The notes beneath the pieces are model-generated. The model worked only from the letters and a program-made list of their open reading frames with translations, searched no databases and was not told the DNA's origin. This document shows positions 48,501 through 59,800 of a DNA stretch of 64,000 bases, one piece after another (the stretch's first letter is position 1; each line of letters opens with the position of its first letter). Made by a program: the position numbers and the translations under genes. Source of the stretch: Darksidea phi (lineage: Eukaryota > Ascomycota > Dothideomycetes > Pleosporales > Lentitheciaceae); assembly GCA_030770425.1 (NCBI GenBank), contig JASJFT010000006.1, positions 186,001-250,000 on the forward strand, given 5' to 3'.

Positions 48501-49355
48501 GCGGCGAGCGAGGTCAGTGGTCACTACCTCGCCATTCAGCCATATGGTTTTGAGCTCCGGAAGGCGTGTTCCAAGAGCTTGATGGCGGGAGAGGATAGCA
48601 GCAAACAAGGTCGGAGTGAACAAAGTCTCGGTAATCCTCTTCTTCTGCAGCAGGTCAACGAGCATGCGGGGGTCATAGCTCGCCTCGTCCGGGACAGCCA
48701 CGACGGTCGCTCCGCGCAGAAGAGGGCGAATGACTTCCCAGACGAAGAAGACATTGCAAGCAACGCGGTCTCCGGGCTTGAGATCGGACAGCCTGAAGCG
48801 GAGATCGTACGACCAGACAGCTGCTCTGTGCGGATTTGCAATGCCCTTGGGCTTGCCGGTGGTGCCACTAGAGTAAGCAACAAAGCTCAATCGATCAAGA
48901 TCGGTCTCGGCGGGTAAGGGCGGGAGTTCCTTCTCGTCCACATGGCCATTGGCATTTGACGACTGCTCGTCGAGGGTGATGAGAGGCACGCCTTCCTTGA
49001 CTTTGCCAACTTCGGCGCCGATAGTGATGACGACGACGGGGCGGGCATCGTCGAGTACATCAGCCAACAGATCGGGTGGGTATGCAAGCTCGAGAACCAG
49101 AAAGGCGCCGCCTGACCGCAAAGCAGCAAGGCAGGCGATCACGTAGTCGGCAGAACGGGGTAGGAGAACGCCGACAAGCCTGTCGCGGCCGACGCCATGG
49201 CTACGGAGACGGTCGGCGAGGGCTGCGACCTTATCGTGGAGCTGGGCGTAGGTGTAGGTGTGCTTGTCGTCTTCTAGCGCAACGGCATCGGGTGTGGCGC
49301 GCGCTTGCCGGGTGAAGAGTGCCGAGAGATCCTTGGAGATGTCGATGATGGGCAT
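45501..49355 (-). CDS. NRPS-like carboxylate reductase A-T-R-SDR, glycine betaine reductase type
   Basis: Intronless 1284-aa multidomain enzyme. The adenylation domain (about 1-525) has YSSGTTGKPKG at 161-171, MYRTGDKAR at about 391-399 and the A10 lysine at 513. The thiolation domain (about 540-610) has its phosphopantetheine serine in GGHSL (Ser573). The thioester reductase R1 (about 650-1010) has GVTGFLG at 658-664 and YGQTK with Tyr822 and Lys826. A C-terminal short-chain dehydrogenase (from about 1043) has GASSGIG and YSASK with Tyr1192 and Lys1196. This A-T-R1-R2 order is that of the fungal ATRR enzyme, which reduces glycine betaine to choline through the aldehyde. The A4 segment reads NVFFVWEV, so the aspartate that binds a substrate amino group in ordinary NRPS domains is replaced by Val202, and several aromatic residues lie nearby. 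That fits an acid without a free amino group. The exact substrate remains inference. Confidence 0.9.
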   Translation of the reverse strand: MPIIDISKDLSALFTRQARATPDAVALEDDKHTYTYAQLHDKVAALADRLRSHGVGRDRLVGVLLPRSADYVIACLAALRSGGAFLVLELAYPPDLLADVLDDARPVVVITIGAEVGKVKEGVPLITLDEQSSNANGHVDEKELPPLPAETDLDRLSFVAYSSGTTGKPKGIANPHRAAVWSYDLRFRLSDLKPGDRVACNVFFVWEVIRPLLRGATVVAVPDEASYDPRMLVDLLQKKRITETLFTPTLFAAILSRHQALGTRLPELKTIWLNGEVVTTDLARRALKTLPNARLLNCYSACETHEVACGDIGKMLEKIDKDSLYCPVGPPIIDDKYIYILDESGHRVEPGTNGELFVGGHLLARGYLNRPDTTAKAFTPNPFSSKSGARMYRTGDKARMLPSGYLEITGRVGEMIKLRGYSVVPGKVENAVVRYMAVTRCAVIPYGEGIDRQLVAYIVRDREHSDERPKVEIDLEGRSLMARRVLKPYLAHYMIPHLWIEVDDIPTHDVSGKVDLTQLPPPNTRSGTPTGKRTYEQDPIDIEQITEIWATILGIKPSSITPEYNFFDLGGHSLSLADLAARLSNTFGLKVPVARLADPATLNGHLDTVRSVRDGQTAAVQADLPAVLRADAVLDKNIQPSNAKVCALKDAKTVLLTGVTGFLGAFLLRDLLDSTSAKIICMVRFGDASPDDLPAGIARIRRNLLDFGLWSDLIMERVEVLPGNLSRRRFGLSPDAFAELANRVQVIVHAAATVNLVYPYAALRLPNVVGTQEILRLACQAGATVQYVSTNGVLPPAQGREGWSEDSMLDVEDVPTKLADGYGQTKWVAEQLVLEAGRRGLPVKVHRAGTISGHSETGASNAWDLLTALLVESIRIGHYADVKGWRAEMTPVDFVSKAIIHLGNQTEADQTIFHLGDPTPVDISEVFEGLNQLGYPTKPLEFEQWLALWDETRASAKGGDGAFTIDILRSGMPSVEFLRDIVVLDNAKTRPFRAAVERPKVDQILLETYTRHWYARGWLPKPPSRADAAGGSGQLPRRGPLYGKVAVVMGASSGIGAATATALAREGCHVALAARRLDALEDLKKRMAVREGKVICQKTDVTDKSQVEALVSTATKDLGPVDIFISVSGVMYFTMMKNVQTEEWDRTVDVNCKGLLNCISSTVPSMLERGKGHFVAISSDAGRKVFPGLGVYSASKFFVEATLQALRVETAGTGLRVTSVQPGNVATDLLGMSTDAEALKKFGEPSGAKVLDPEDVAGSIVYALKQPDHVAVNEVMIEPRDEPI

Positions 49356-49412
49356 GTTTTGGGCGTGATGTGGGGATGGTTCAGAGGGAGCGACGGCAGC
49401 CGAAATGGCGGT

Positions 49413-49424
49413 TGACGTATATAT
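49413..49424 (-). promoter_or_regulatory. TATA box with adjacent ACGTCA element of the reductase gene
   Basis: On the minus strand ATATATA is followed directly by ACGTCA, about 60-70 bp upstream of the reductase start codon. The spacing suits a TATA box. ACGTCA is half of a CRE/bZIP-type site, and in filamentous fungi bZIP factors often bind such cores. Motif evidence only. Confidence 0.35.
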
Positions 49425-51309
49425 TCGGCGCCGCTACCCTGCAAAAGCAACGAGCTGCCCATGTCAAAATTCGCCTTACAGCTCTGTTGAGACGCTTGAC
49501 CAGTCAGACGGCCGCTTAGCCTAGCCTGGATCCCGCTAGTGTCCTCCTTGCCGATGACGTTATCTGGCGGGCGCCGCCTTCACGTCAACTCTCCGTTCTT
49601 ATTGAATGAGGGCCTTCTCACGAGATCAGAAAAGGACTGGAAACAAGCCAGCTCGGTCGGCTTGTGCCTGAGAGAGCGCAGAACCTGTACTAGCAGACGG
49701 CCTTGACGGTCTCGCGACGGACATGTGCCAATTACAAATGCACCGGTACCGAGATCGATACTGCGTCTTTGGTTTCGCATGGGGGGGATTTCGGGCCCCA
49801 GAACGTTTCCTACGAGTAGTAGAAGGGCGGACTGTACGGGAATGGTCTCCACCGGAGTCTAATGAGCGGTGTGACTGCCAACACACGACTCTTGCTGCTT
49901 TCGTCTTCCTTCTTAGAAGCGAGTTTTGTGTTTATTGGAGTAGTCAAAGTATCGCCCAAAGCTCAGTTGCTTGTCGAGGGCTGGCAATGGAACCACCTGC
50001 TTGGCCTTTGAGTGCGAACCAAGTCCTCCTCCATCCAAACTTCGCATGGCTGGCATGTGGTTATCACGAAGAATCGTCTTGGGCTATCCCGCCAGTCAGC
50101 TATTGAGTATGCAATGTGTAGTAGGGTCTGACGTGAATGCTTTGTCCGAAATATCACACGACTGAGGCGCCACTTGCAAAGGTCGGACATCTGCCACGAC
50201 CACTGTCCCCGGCCGAATGCCCCATGGCGCCGCTAGACCTTCAAGCGCTGGGCCCATCTTTGCATATACAGTCTGCGTTTGATGCGCCGTGGAGGCTTCC
50301 TGGATCGAGGCGAAGGTGCCGTAGACGGCGCAAAGGACAGCAGGTCGGCCTCGGGGGCGGGGTAGTAGGATGCATCGTGGTCGCGGGGTACTCGTACCAT
50401 GTGCGGCGGGATTGGCAATTGGATCTACACGCTCAAACGAGTTATGTAAATTAGCAGGAACAAGAGTATTCTCTGGCACAGGAAGCAGATAGGGTCGAGG
50501 TTGTCATCTGAACTAGCTCGAGCCAACTTGGCTGTGGCACGTGCGTCCTTCTTCCCCACACTTGTACGCGAAATGGCGTCTGGCCTCTACACATCCACAA
50601 TGAAACTGGATGCCAATCACAGCATCTGTCGATTGACAGCAGCACATCTCTCAACACTAATGTGCGGCCTCCCTAGATCTCTACCGCCTTACCGTTTCTT
50701 TCGTTAGTCAACTTCCAACTCTACCGTCTACTCGATCGTGACCCTATATTGAAAGGTTTCCCATCCGGTAGGTATTTGTCGTGCTGTAGCTGGGGGTAGC
50801 TTAGGCCCGTACTCCCTCACAACCACCCCTAATTTCTCAAAAGGGGTCGGTCTAGTTGGTCTTGTGGTAGAAGCTTGACCCAGCGCGTTCGGTTTTTATA
50901 CCTACAGTGATCATCAGAAAGGCAAATGAAATAAAGAAGAAATCACTCGGCGAGCAGGTGCGGCACGGTTCTGTAGGTGGGATGAACAGAATCAAGCCTA
51001 CGGCCTCTATCCATGAACCACGTCAGAAATCGGGCATCTGCGAAGCTCCCTCGGCCAGAAGCATGCCACCTTAGAGAGCCCCAACAACTAGAGGCAAAAT
51101 GCTATAGAAGAGTTCCATCATACAATGAACTTGTTCCGAAATGCTTGAATCCGCTCTTGAATAGCGCTTCCGTGGCCTCGAGAGACATCCTAGACTTTCT
51201 AAGCAATTCCGAAGCTTCGGAGATTTTCGATGTATAAATCGGCAAGTATGTAGGCAGGTGCTCGGGATCGTGTGCAAGAAAGACTCGGGTGTACGAATCG
51301 AAATTCTAC

Positions 51310-51585
51310 TTAGATGTGGTCCATGAACTGAGGCTGAGGCCTAGACCAAACAGGCTGCTCGTTGCTGCTGAAAAGAACTAAGCGGGTGAGCGTCAATTCT
51401 TTATACCCACTAATACTGTGGTACGATATATTGCTAGGCGGGAGGTTGTGAAGCTTCTTCACATCGAGAATAACGTCACCTGTAACGTTGTAGTCATGAC
51501 GTCTGATAGTCGCATCATCCTCGTGCGCTGCTACTCCGACTAGGGAGAGGTTGTCTGCGGAGGATAGGGGCGATGGTCTAGGCAT
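51310..51585 (-). CDS. Small hypothetical protein, 91 aa
   Basis: An ATG-started frame of 91 codons with balanced composition, beginning MPRPSPLSSADNLSLVGVAA and ending MDHI. I recognise no domain, signal peptide or membrane segment. It might be one exon of a larger or decayed gene, since splice-like sites exist around it, or simply a chance frame. Low confidence. Confidence 0.25.
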   Translation of the reverse strand: MPRPSPLSSADNLSLVGVAAHEDDATIRRHDYNVTGDVILDVKKLHNLPPSNISYHSISGYKELTLTRLVLFSSNEQPVWSRPQPQFMDHI

Positions 51586-51889
51586 ATGGTTTCATTGTGA
51601 CGAACACTCGTGGTTGGGTTTAGTGTGAGTGTTCGGTTGGGGGGGGGGCAGGAGTGCGATAGATTCGAGACAGCGAAAAAGTCGCTAGAGGTTACCTAGA
51701 CATAGCAGACTATTTTGCACACATACGTGAACTTAAAATGGAAGCGCCGACGGATCAGGAAGGGTCCCTGCCCAGGGGTACAAATACCAAGCATGAATTT
51801 CAGAAGACGCCCAAAGAGAAGTAAATCAATGAAAACAATGTCAAATACCGAAGAGTAAGAATAGAGCAGAGCTAACCTCTTCTCAACTG

Positions 51890-53689
51890 TCAGTGCACCA
51901 TTTTCTTCTCAGCATACCATTCGCGACATTTATCCCAAAGGTCCCATCTAACCCATTTGTCCGTAAGATCCTCAGGGTCCCAGCTGTACCAAACATTCAC
52001 TATATTCGCCCTATAGCGCCATACCAGCCAACCCGACACTCCCATGCAGGCCAACGCGCCGAAGACCCCCAGTATCGGCGATGCCTTTGAGTTCTTCTTG
52101 ACCTCAGCTTTCTCACTCCATGTCCACGCCCCACCATCATCTACCCGCCCACTCGTCCCATTGCACCCACAGCCCTCCGTCTTTAACACGCCCGGAGTAT
52201 CACCGCCATCGCTTTGTCCGATGGGCATGATTTGCTCGCCGCAATCTGTTCGCTCTCCGATCCAAATATCAGTTCTCTTGTGATCGAAGACCATATATGC
52301 CTGTTCCATGATTGCGCTGCCCAGAATAAAATATTCAGTATTGCCAGATTTTAATTTAGATCGCTTTTGACGTTGGGGTTGGAATGCTGGTAGCGTTTCG
52401 TTAATTGAGGTAGTAGTGTTGGTGTTGTTAGTAGAGGGCGGTGGAGGTGGAAGTGAAGTAGCGAGAATGGACAAAATGCATTCTTCACCGGTCTCATTCC
52501 GTGGTATGATGAGGTGGGACAAGGGGACTGAGATATTGGTACTTTTGCCAAGCGTGATGTCGAGGAAGCCTTTTGGGTTTTTACAGGGCACGGTGTAGGC
52601 GTCAAACGTCGGACCATTGTAAATCTCTTTCGCTTGTTCATCCTCTAAGTCCGAATCCGCATCCGGGTCCTTGTGTTCCTCCTTTATCGGGAAAGCAGCA
52701 TTTACATGCCGTGCACCTTGCACAGAGCTGCCTATCTCCCGAAAAAGTTTATATGGGAAAACACTGGGCCTGAGTGTGCCAAAGGGATTCTCGGTGATTG
52801 CATCAATTAGAACAAACGGCCAGTATGTGCTTTCGGGGTTGAGTGTGGTTAAATTGATGGTTTTGTAGGGTTCGGTTGTACCCTCTAGCAAGAGACCGAC
52901 GGCGGAGATGCCGACGCTCGGAGGGTTGTTGCCATAGTAATTCTTCTCGAGGTGGCATTTGTACTTTTTCGTGTCAATGCCGCCGAAGATGAGGGAGCCT
53001 GCGAGACCATATCAGTGACTACCACGAATAAATCATGGAGTTCAACAAACCAGACTTATTCTTAGCGCCCAGATCCATCCCAAAAGCTGAACTCCTCGTC
53101 TTGCCCAGTGCCACAAGCCGTGGCCCAACAGACATATTACTGCCCTTCCCAACACCAAAAGTTCCTAGAACATCAAACGGTTTGCCTGCTTCATTCCCAC
53201 CACCGAGGCCAATCTGAACTTTCTCAAGATCCACACTACCGACGTTGATCTTATCCACTACGGACTTTCCGAACTTGCCACCGTTTAGCATCTTCGAAGT
53301 ATCTGAAGCAAATGCACTATATCGCAGAAAGCTGTCGCAGAGGTCTATGAGCGCGTCCGGCGCCCTGGGACTCTCGCATCGTGGATTTACTCGAATGTCT
53401 ACGTTTGCGAATTTGAGGCCGAGGGGTACTGGTTGTGCGGGGGCTCCTATTGTGACTAGCACATGTTATCGTTGGTATCCAGCAGACAAAGATCAAACAT
53501 ACTATTAATGATGTAGTTGGAGAGGTTTGCTCCTACAGGACCCTCGAGTCGCTGTATAGGCAGAACAATCACGGGGTCGTCCGACGACTCCTGTCGATAT
53601 ACGATAGCTCTATGATCAGGGACAACGGCTCGAGCCTGCACGAGCCTGCTGATCGATAAGAAAGAAACCACCAATGTAACGATGGCCAT
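51890..53689 (-). CDS. Aspartic-protease-fold membrane protein lacking catalytic motifs
   Basis: Protein of about 566 aa in three exons: 53689-53503, 53455-53051 and 52998-51890. A signal peptide (MAIVTLVVSFLSISRLVQA) starts the protein. The pepsin fold is plain: ITIGAPAQPV aligns without gaps to the segment before the first active site, and SAFGMDLGAKNKSGSLIFGG is the yapsin-like mid segment. At the first active site, however, DTGS is replaced by KFAN (residues 77-80). At the second, the Asp is kept but DTGT reads DAIT. The C-terminal half has an N-glycosylation-rich Thr/Asn loop, cysteines (CGEQ, CGCNG), one membrane helix (ILGVFGALACMGVSGWLVW) and a short Trp-rich cytosolic tail. It is most likely a non-catalytic binding or structural protein at the cell surface or vacuole. 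Confidence 0.85.
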
Positions 53690-54148
53690 GTTAGGGGTAT
53701 TTGAATAAGGAATCAAGACTGTTGAAGTTGATAGCATCAAATCCAGAATATGTTAGTACCCTGAAGATGGCGAAAGGGTAATAAAATAGGAAATGGGTGA
53801 CGTTGCAAATATAGGGAACAAAGAACCTGCACTGGCTTGCAACAATAGAACAAAGACGATCCTACAAGACCTTGTCGGAAGAATAAACGTGATCGAACGT
53901 GAACGTAGGTCGAGTAAAGTGACAACTGTAATGGACAAGTCGATTGAATATCTGGAACTGAGTATATGCTAGTATGTTCGTCTCAAGATCTTGGGCCCAT
54001 GGAAGGATAACATAGAAGGAGGAATAGTTGAAGAGAGTAGAGCGGAAGCACGTCTACTCTACCAAGAGTGGGCTCAGATGACATGAGCAATTTTTGCTGG
54101 ACTACCTAAACATGAATGCAGCAGGAGTATAGCGAGAGCACTATGCTC
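53690..54148. other. Promoter of the protease-like gene and 3' end of the GPATCH1-like gene
   Basis: This is a 459-bp gap between two genes on the same (minus) strand. It contains only short frames and no notable repeats. Confidence 0.55.
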
Positions 54149-56336
54149 TCACTCTTTGTCATTATCAGAGTCATCGTCACCAAAAATGGCCTTAAAGACG
54201 TCCTCCGATGCACGTCCCTGAGTCAACGCTTCGTTCTTCTCAACATCGACAGTCGCATGTCCGGTTAGTGATGTAGGAGCTGCAGTAGCAGCCTGAACAG
54301 GGTCTTGTCCGGCCGCGTTCATCCAAGCCGGGCGCTGCAGGACCGGCGGCCCTCTAGTCAATACCTCGTGTATCATCTTATCCATCGCGGACTTCGAGAG
54401 AGGTTCCTCAGTTTTACCTTTGGAGCTGTAGGCGCTAGATCCGAAATCGTCTCCGTGGGGTACATCCGGTGACGGCTTAACATTGAAGCGTTTGCAGAGT
54501 AACCGGGATGGATAGAAGGGGAAGCTACTGCGAGTCATTGGACCATACATGCCGAGCTTTGCTGCTTGCTCCGCCGGATCTTCTGATTTGGCAGTTGGCT
54601 GGCGACAGAGGTTCTCTGCATTGGTACCACCATCACTGCCTGTTTGAATAGAAGACGAGGAAGATGTGAAGCGCGAAGCCATGATGCCGGTAGTTGGTTT
54701 GAAGACCTGTGCGGCGTGCGCAAACTCCTGGAGCTCTTTAGCCCAGTCAGAGATAGACATCCCGTCGGGTCTCTCGGGGAGATCCTTTTTTGCCCCGGCG
54801 CGGAGATCTAGGAAGCCAATGTATCGAGCACGCTTCTTTGGGTCCTCTGCGTATGGCATCCAGCCCGTTGCCCCTTTTGCTAAAGCAGCAGCGGCGACCT
54901 CTTTGCTTAAGACCGGAACAAATGACCACAAGTCCTTTGGTTGTACCTTACTTGCAGGCTGCTGTCCCTCTGATGCCACTTGTCCAAGGCCTTGGGGAAG
55001 ATCGACGTTGCCGGTCAGCTTTACGAGCCGATCCCGCGCGTCCTTTGGGATGAAATCAAACACGGATTTTCCGGGGAGAGGAGTTTCGCCCAAGAGCGAG
55101 GATCGCGCTTTCGCATCTAGTGTCGATGCTTTGGCGGCGTCTGCAACGGACTGATAGTATCGAATGTTCGCTGTTGGGCCGCTAGACTTGGTCGATTTCC
55201 ATTCAGGAGGGATCTTGGGAGGAGGAAACTTGCGCTTGCTCTCCACATCGACAAACTGGGTAGCTAGTACAAAGCCTTTCAACAGAGGCCTGCCATCGTA
55301 AGAGGTGCTAGGGCGTGCGGCGACCGCTCTGGTAGGCGGCTTTTTCGACACGAAAACATGCTTCTCCCCAGTACCAGCCTTCGCGAATTTGCTCGGCTTC
55401 CTACTTTTCTTTTCTTTTCCCAAAGTTTTGTGGAACGTGATCTTGGGGCCAAGCTCATACGGATCCTCATCATCCGAACCGGTGTCGTTCAGAACACCGA
55501 CACCGAAAGACGATTTCTTTGGGGCAGTCGTCTTCGGGACGTGCGCTTTGGAGCTTTCAATGAACGGAAGAGCGAGCTTCGGACGGTGCTCCGAGTCCTT
55601 GTCGGCGACCATGGCTAGACGAGCCTCCGACTGATAGCCTAGACCTTTGCGATTGACCTCCACCGCGGCAACTGACATCATGCGGGAGTCCTTGGGCGCG
55701 AAAGAATATCTAGACAGGCTGTCCTCAGAGACAGTGCGGCCGTCTTCTAGGTGTGCGACGCGCTGGACCTTGCGCCCCACGCCCTGGTCTCGCCGCCATC
55801 CCATTTTCTGGGCTATCTTGACGCCCATGGTCTCTTCTTCAGTTACGAACAATCCAAAGAAAGAGTCATTCTGGGATTCACCAACACGTCCGATTGTGGT
55901 GAAGGACTGCGCAGTCTCCAGCTGGCGAGATTCAGCAGCTTCAGCCTTGTCCTCCTCGTCCATAAAATCTTCGGCCCGTTGTGTGGTGTCCTTCTTCCGA
56001 TTCGAACGCGAGGATACAAAGGCTTTCGGAGCCCAACCTTCCTTGGATCCGACTGTATTGAAGTAACTTAGCAGAGTCAAGAGTCTGAGGATCGCGAGTG
56101 ATAGACTCTTAAACTCACCCTGAAGAAAAGCCACCGGTGAATGCGCCATGCAGCCTACGGCGACCCCGCTCATCCGTTACAGTTTGCTTCCAGACGGGCA
56201 CGAAAGACGCCTCGTCGCCATCTTCATCTGGGGGAAGGCCGGTACCCAGGGTAATGGTATTGATCGAGCCTCCATTGGCGCGTGGGCGCTTCTGGGAAGC
56301 GGACGGCGAGGGGTTGCGAGGACGTTTGAAAGCCAT
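54149..56336 (-). CDS. G-patch splicing factor, GPATCH1/TGH-like
   Basis: Nuclear RNA-processing protein of 711 aa in two exons, 56336-56119 and 56066-54149. The join rebuilds [20 protein letters not shown], the hallmark of the DUF1604 N-terminal domain of GPATCH1 and plant TOUGH. A G-patch ([20 protein letters not shown], about residues 153-172) follows; this glycine-rich module typically activates DEAH-box helicases. The remainder is charged and disordered, with conserved blocks such as [14 protein letters not shown] and the late [22 protein letters not shown] segment of the family. The protein ends with an acidic tail ([11 protein letters not shown]). GPATCH1 is found in late spliceosomes, so a role in pre-mRNA splicing is expected. 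It is divergent from KIN1. Confidence 0.92.
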
Positions 56337-56874
56337 GACGGCCGATCGTAGACGTGTATATAGACGTATTGGTGGTAGCTATTGCATTGCCTTGGCGGTG
56401 ATGCTGGACTCGAGTATTGTTGTCGGTAAGGAGGCTAGACAGGAAACTAGAGAGCTTCGCGATGCGTTATGTAATCGCATTCTTGTCCTGATGGATAGCC
56501 AGGGGGACGCGGCGCAGCGCGCAGTGCGATGAGTCGGTGTCCATGCATGGCCAAGCGGGGTCGCTAGTGATATATGGGAGAGGCGGGTCAACTGGTGTAC
56601 AGTATCGTGCCTCCCGCCAACATTTCAAGACCGCAAACACCGAAACACCGCACACCCGGCTCTCTCTCGTCCTCGCTTTGATTGCCTGCGCATCTCGCCG
56701 CACTGCTGTCCTGCCGCTTACATCTAGCTTTGAAGCTGTTACCGTCATGCGTGTTACTGCCAACATCTAACCTGTGGCTGAACTTTGGCACCCCTGATAG
56801 GTGGTGGTACAGGCACCGCCCGCCCTCTCCACGTCGGCCATCTCGCTCTCTGGGTGCGCCGCCTGCTTTGCACT
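56337..56874. promoter_or_regulatory. Shared divergent promoter of the GPATCH1-like gene and KIN1
   Basis: These 538 bp separate two divergent start codons. A TATATA occurs at 56357-56362, but only about 20 bp from the GPATCH1-like ATG, too close for a normal TATA box of that gene. CT-rich DNA at 56640-56850 probably forms the KIN1 leader. Confidence 0.45.
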
Positions 56875-59800
56875 ATGTCAGCTATGGCATCCACAAAGGC
56901 CTCTCCCGTCGTCCAGCGATCTCACTCGTCACGGCGCCCGGGCCATAGCACGCCGACACGGCCCAGCCATTCCCACGCCCACCCTGTCCGGCGCGACTTC
57001 GAGCAGAGCAACTTGGCCGCCTCGCCCGGCACTCGTCGCAGCGACTCGAGGGATAGGGCTGCACCTACGCCCTCACACCCCGATTCCAGCAGGAGGGGAC
57101 ACTCGCGATATGCTTCCGACGCCTCGACTGCCTCCGCCATGCCCATCAACGGAGTAGCGGCCGATAATGCGCGGCCGGGGACGCAGCCAGCTCCCACGAA
57201 GCGCAGGACGAGCATCAATGCGCCGAACACGGGATCGTGGGGGCTTGGTAAGACCATCGGTGCGGGTAGCATGGGAAAGGTGAAACTGGCGAAGAATGCC
57301 GAGACGGGGGAGCAGGTACGTCTACCTCGTACCAGTAATGGGAGTACGGGCTCAAGGATTGTTGCTGATGGATTGCAGGTTGCCGTCAAGATCGTACCCA
57401 GACAGTCCACGGACCAGCACCACAGCCAGGCCGACCGCGAGCGGGCAGACCATTCGAAGGAAGTCCGAACCGCGAGAGAGGCCGCCATTGTTAGCCTTTT
57501 GAACCATCCCTATATCTGCGGCATGCGCGACGTGGTCCGGACCAACTATCACTGGTACATGCTCTTTGAATACGTCAACGGAGGACAGATGCTTGACTAC
57601 ATCATCTCACACGGCCGGCTCAAGGAGAAGCAAGCCCGCAAGTTCGCGCGCCAGATTGCGAGTGCTCTGGACTACTGCCACCGGAACAGCATCGTGCACC
57701 GAGATTTGAAGATCGAGAACATCCTGATAAGTAAGACTGGGGATATCAAGATTATCGATTTCGGATTGAGCAATCTGTTCTCGCCAAAGAACTTGCTCAA
57801 GACCTTCTGTGGCAGCTTGTACTTTGCTGCACCCGAGCTGCTGCAGGCTAAGCAGTACACGGGACCCGAAGTGGATATCTGGAGCTTTGGCATCGTCCTC
57901 TACGTCTTGGTGTGTGGTAAGGTGCCCTTTGACGACCAAAGTATGCCGCAGCTACACGCCAAAATCAAGAAGGGACATGTCGACTATCCTCCATGGCTCT
58001 CTGCTGGTAAGCATATGCATCCCCCCTCTCTAACTGTCTTACTGATTGTATACAGAGTGCCGCACCCTCATCCACCGAATGCTGCAGACGGATCCCGCCC
58101 AGCGCATCACCCTTGGCGAGATCATGGCCCACCCGTGGCTGACGAAAGGCTACTATAGCCCACCCGAAAACTATCTTCCCCATCGCGACCCTTTGCAGTT
58201 GCCGCTGGATGATGATATCATCGAAAGGATGACAGGCTTCGACTTTGGCACCCCCGAGTACATTAGAACTCAACTGACTCAGACCATTGCCTCCGACGAG
58301 TATCAACGCGCAGTGCGACTTTCTGCTCGCAAGACTAACGCGCAAACACCAGAGACGGAGAAGAAAAGGGGCATGTTTGACTTCTATAAAAGGAGAAACT
58401 CGGTGTCAAGCAGGGAACAACTTCCTTCATCATCTTCTGAGGATTTTCATCGTGGGTTGGACCCGGTGAATGCTTACAGCCCTCTAATCTCTGTGTACTA
58501 TCTTGTGCGCGAGAAGAGGGACCGTGAGCGGCTCGAAGCAAACCCAGGAGCGCTGGCGATACCCCAAAGTCCTGGTGAGAAACCGCTGAAGATGCCCGAC
58601 CTTCCCGCACCCGAGGCTGCGTACACGAACGCGGCCACTTACGAAATGGTCGGCGAAAAGCCCACGGGCGGAAGATCTCGACCAAGAGCGAGGACTCACG
58701 GCGAAGACGAAGTTACGGAAAGTTTGCAAAAGCTGAACCTGAAGCCTACCCCTGGCAATATTTCTCCAGCAATCCTCTCACCACCCGTAGAGCAACCCAG
58801 GAAGGAAAGCACAGCAGTTGGGCTGTTGCGGCGATTCAGCACTAGGAAGTACAGGAACCCCGACCGTGACCGTACGGACCCTCCACCTACGCCTTCTGTT
58901 GCCGTATCTGGCCCATCAGAATCTGCTGGCGCACCTCGTAAGAGCTTCAGTGTTCGACGAACCCGCGACAAAGATAATCAATCAGCTTCGCATCTACACC
59001 CAAGTGACGCGAACCAGCCTGAGCTTCTCTCGCCGCCAACACCGAGCAGCACGAATAGCGCTACGCGCAAATTGAAGGCACTTGGTCGTTCCACTAGTGT
59101 GAATGGAGCCGATCTGCGAAGACGATTGAGTCGTAGAGGACGATCGTCAGAAGATCCCGGAAATCCACCGCCCACAAGCGGATCTGACAGATCGAGCATC
59201 AATGCACAGGCCAAAATCACCAATGACGCTGCTTCGGAAGATTTGTCTGCGAGCCCGCGCCGCGGTGGCACATCTCGTACGAAGTCCTTAGGTCATGCAC
59301 GCCGGGAGAGCATCCAAGCTCGACGCGCTCGAAGAGAACTAGCAAAGGAAGCCAACGTGCCCGAGGAAACTGATGCCGAGCTTGCTGAGTCTTCGAAAGC
59401 GGGTGCGAGCCGTAGCCCCGATGCGGTGAAACCTGTGTTCCTGAAAGGTCTTTTTAGTGTTTCCACCACTAGCAGCAAGCCTTTGACGTTCATTCAAGCC
59501 GACATAATCCGAGTGCTCGATCAACTGGGTGTCACATACCATGAAATTAAGGGCGGTTTCAAATGCCGCCACGCTCCCAGTATTGACCTCAACAAGGTCG
59601 TCGATTCTCCGTCCTCAGCCAACCACCCTACGAGTGCTAGCCATCGCCGGAGGATCAGTTTCGGAGGGTTTAATCGAGACCGGGATCGAGATGAATTCAG
59701 AGAGCAGCATCGGGCTCCTCAGACACCCAAGTCTGGACGCGGTCGACCCTCAGCAGCAGACCACAGCTTCACTAATACAGATGAATCCGACGCTAGTGGC

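Larger units (their letters stand above)
49356..51889. other. Gene-poor region between the reductase and the protease-like gene
   Basis: This 2.5-kb stretch contains no recognisable gene. The ATG-started 91-codon minus frame at 51310-51585 is listed separately. The remaining frames are short and low in information. A run of 10 G lies at 51639-51648. Confidence 0.5.

Noticed and set aside
50840..50910. tRNA D-arm-like sequence GGTCTTGTGGTAGAAGC
   Set aside because: No T-loop or acceptor stem at the right distance on either strand.
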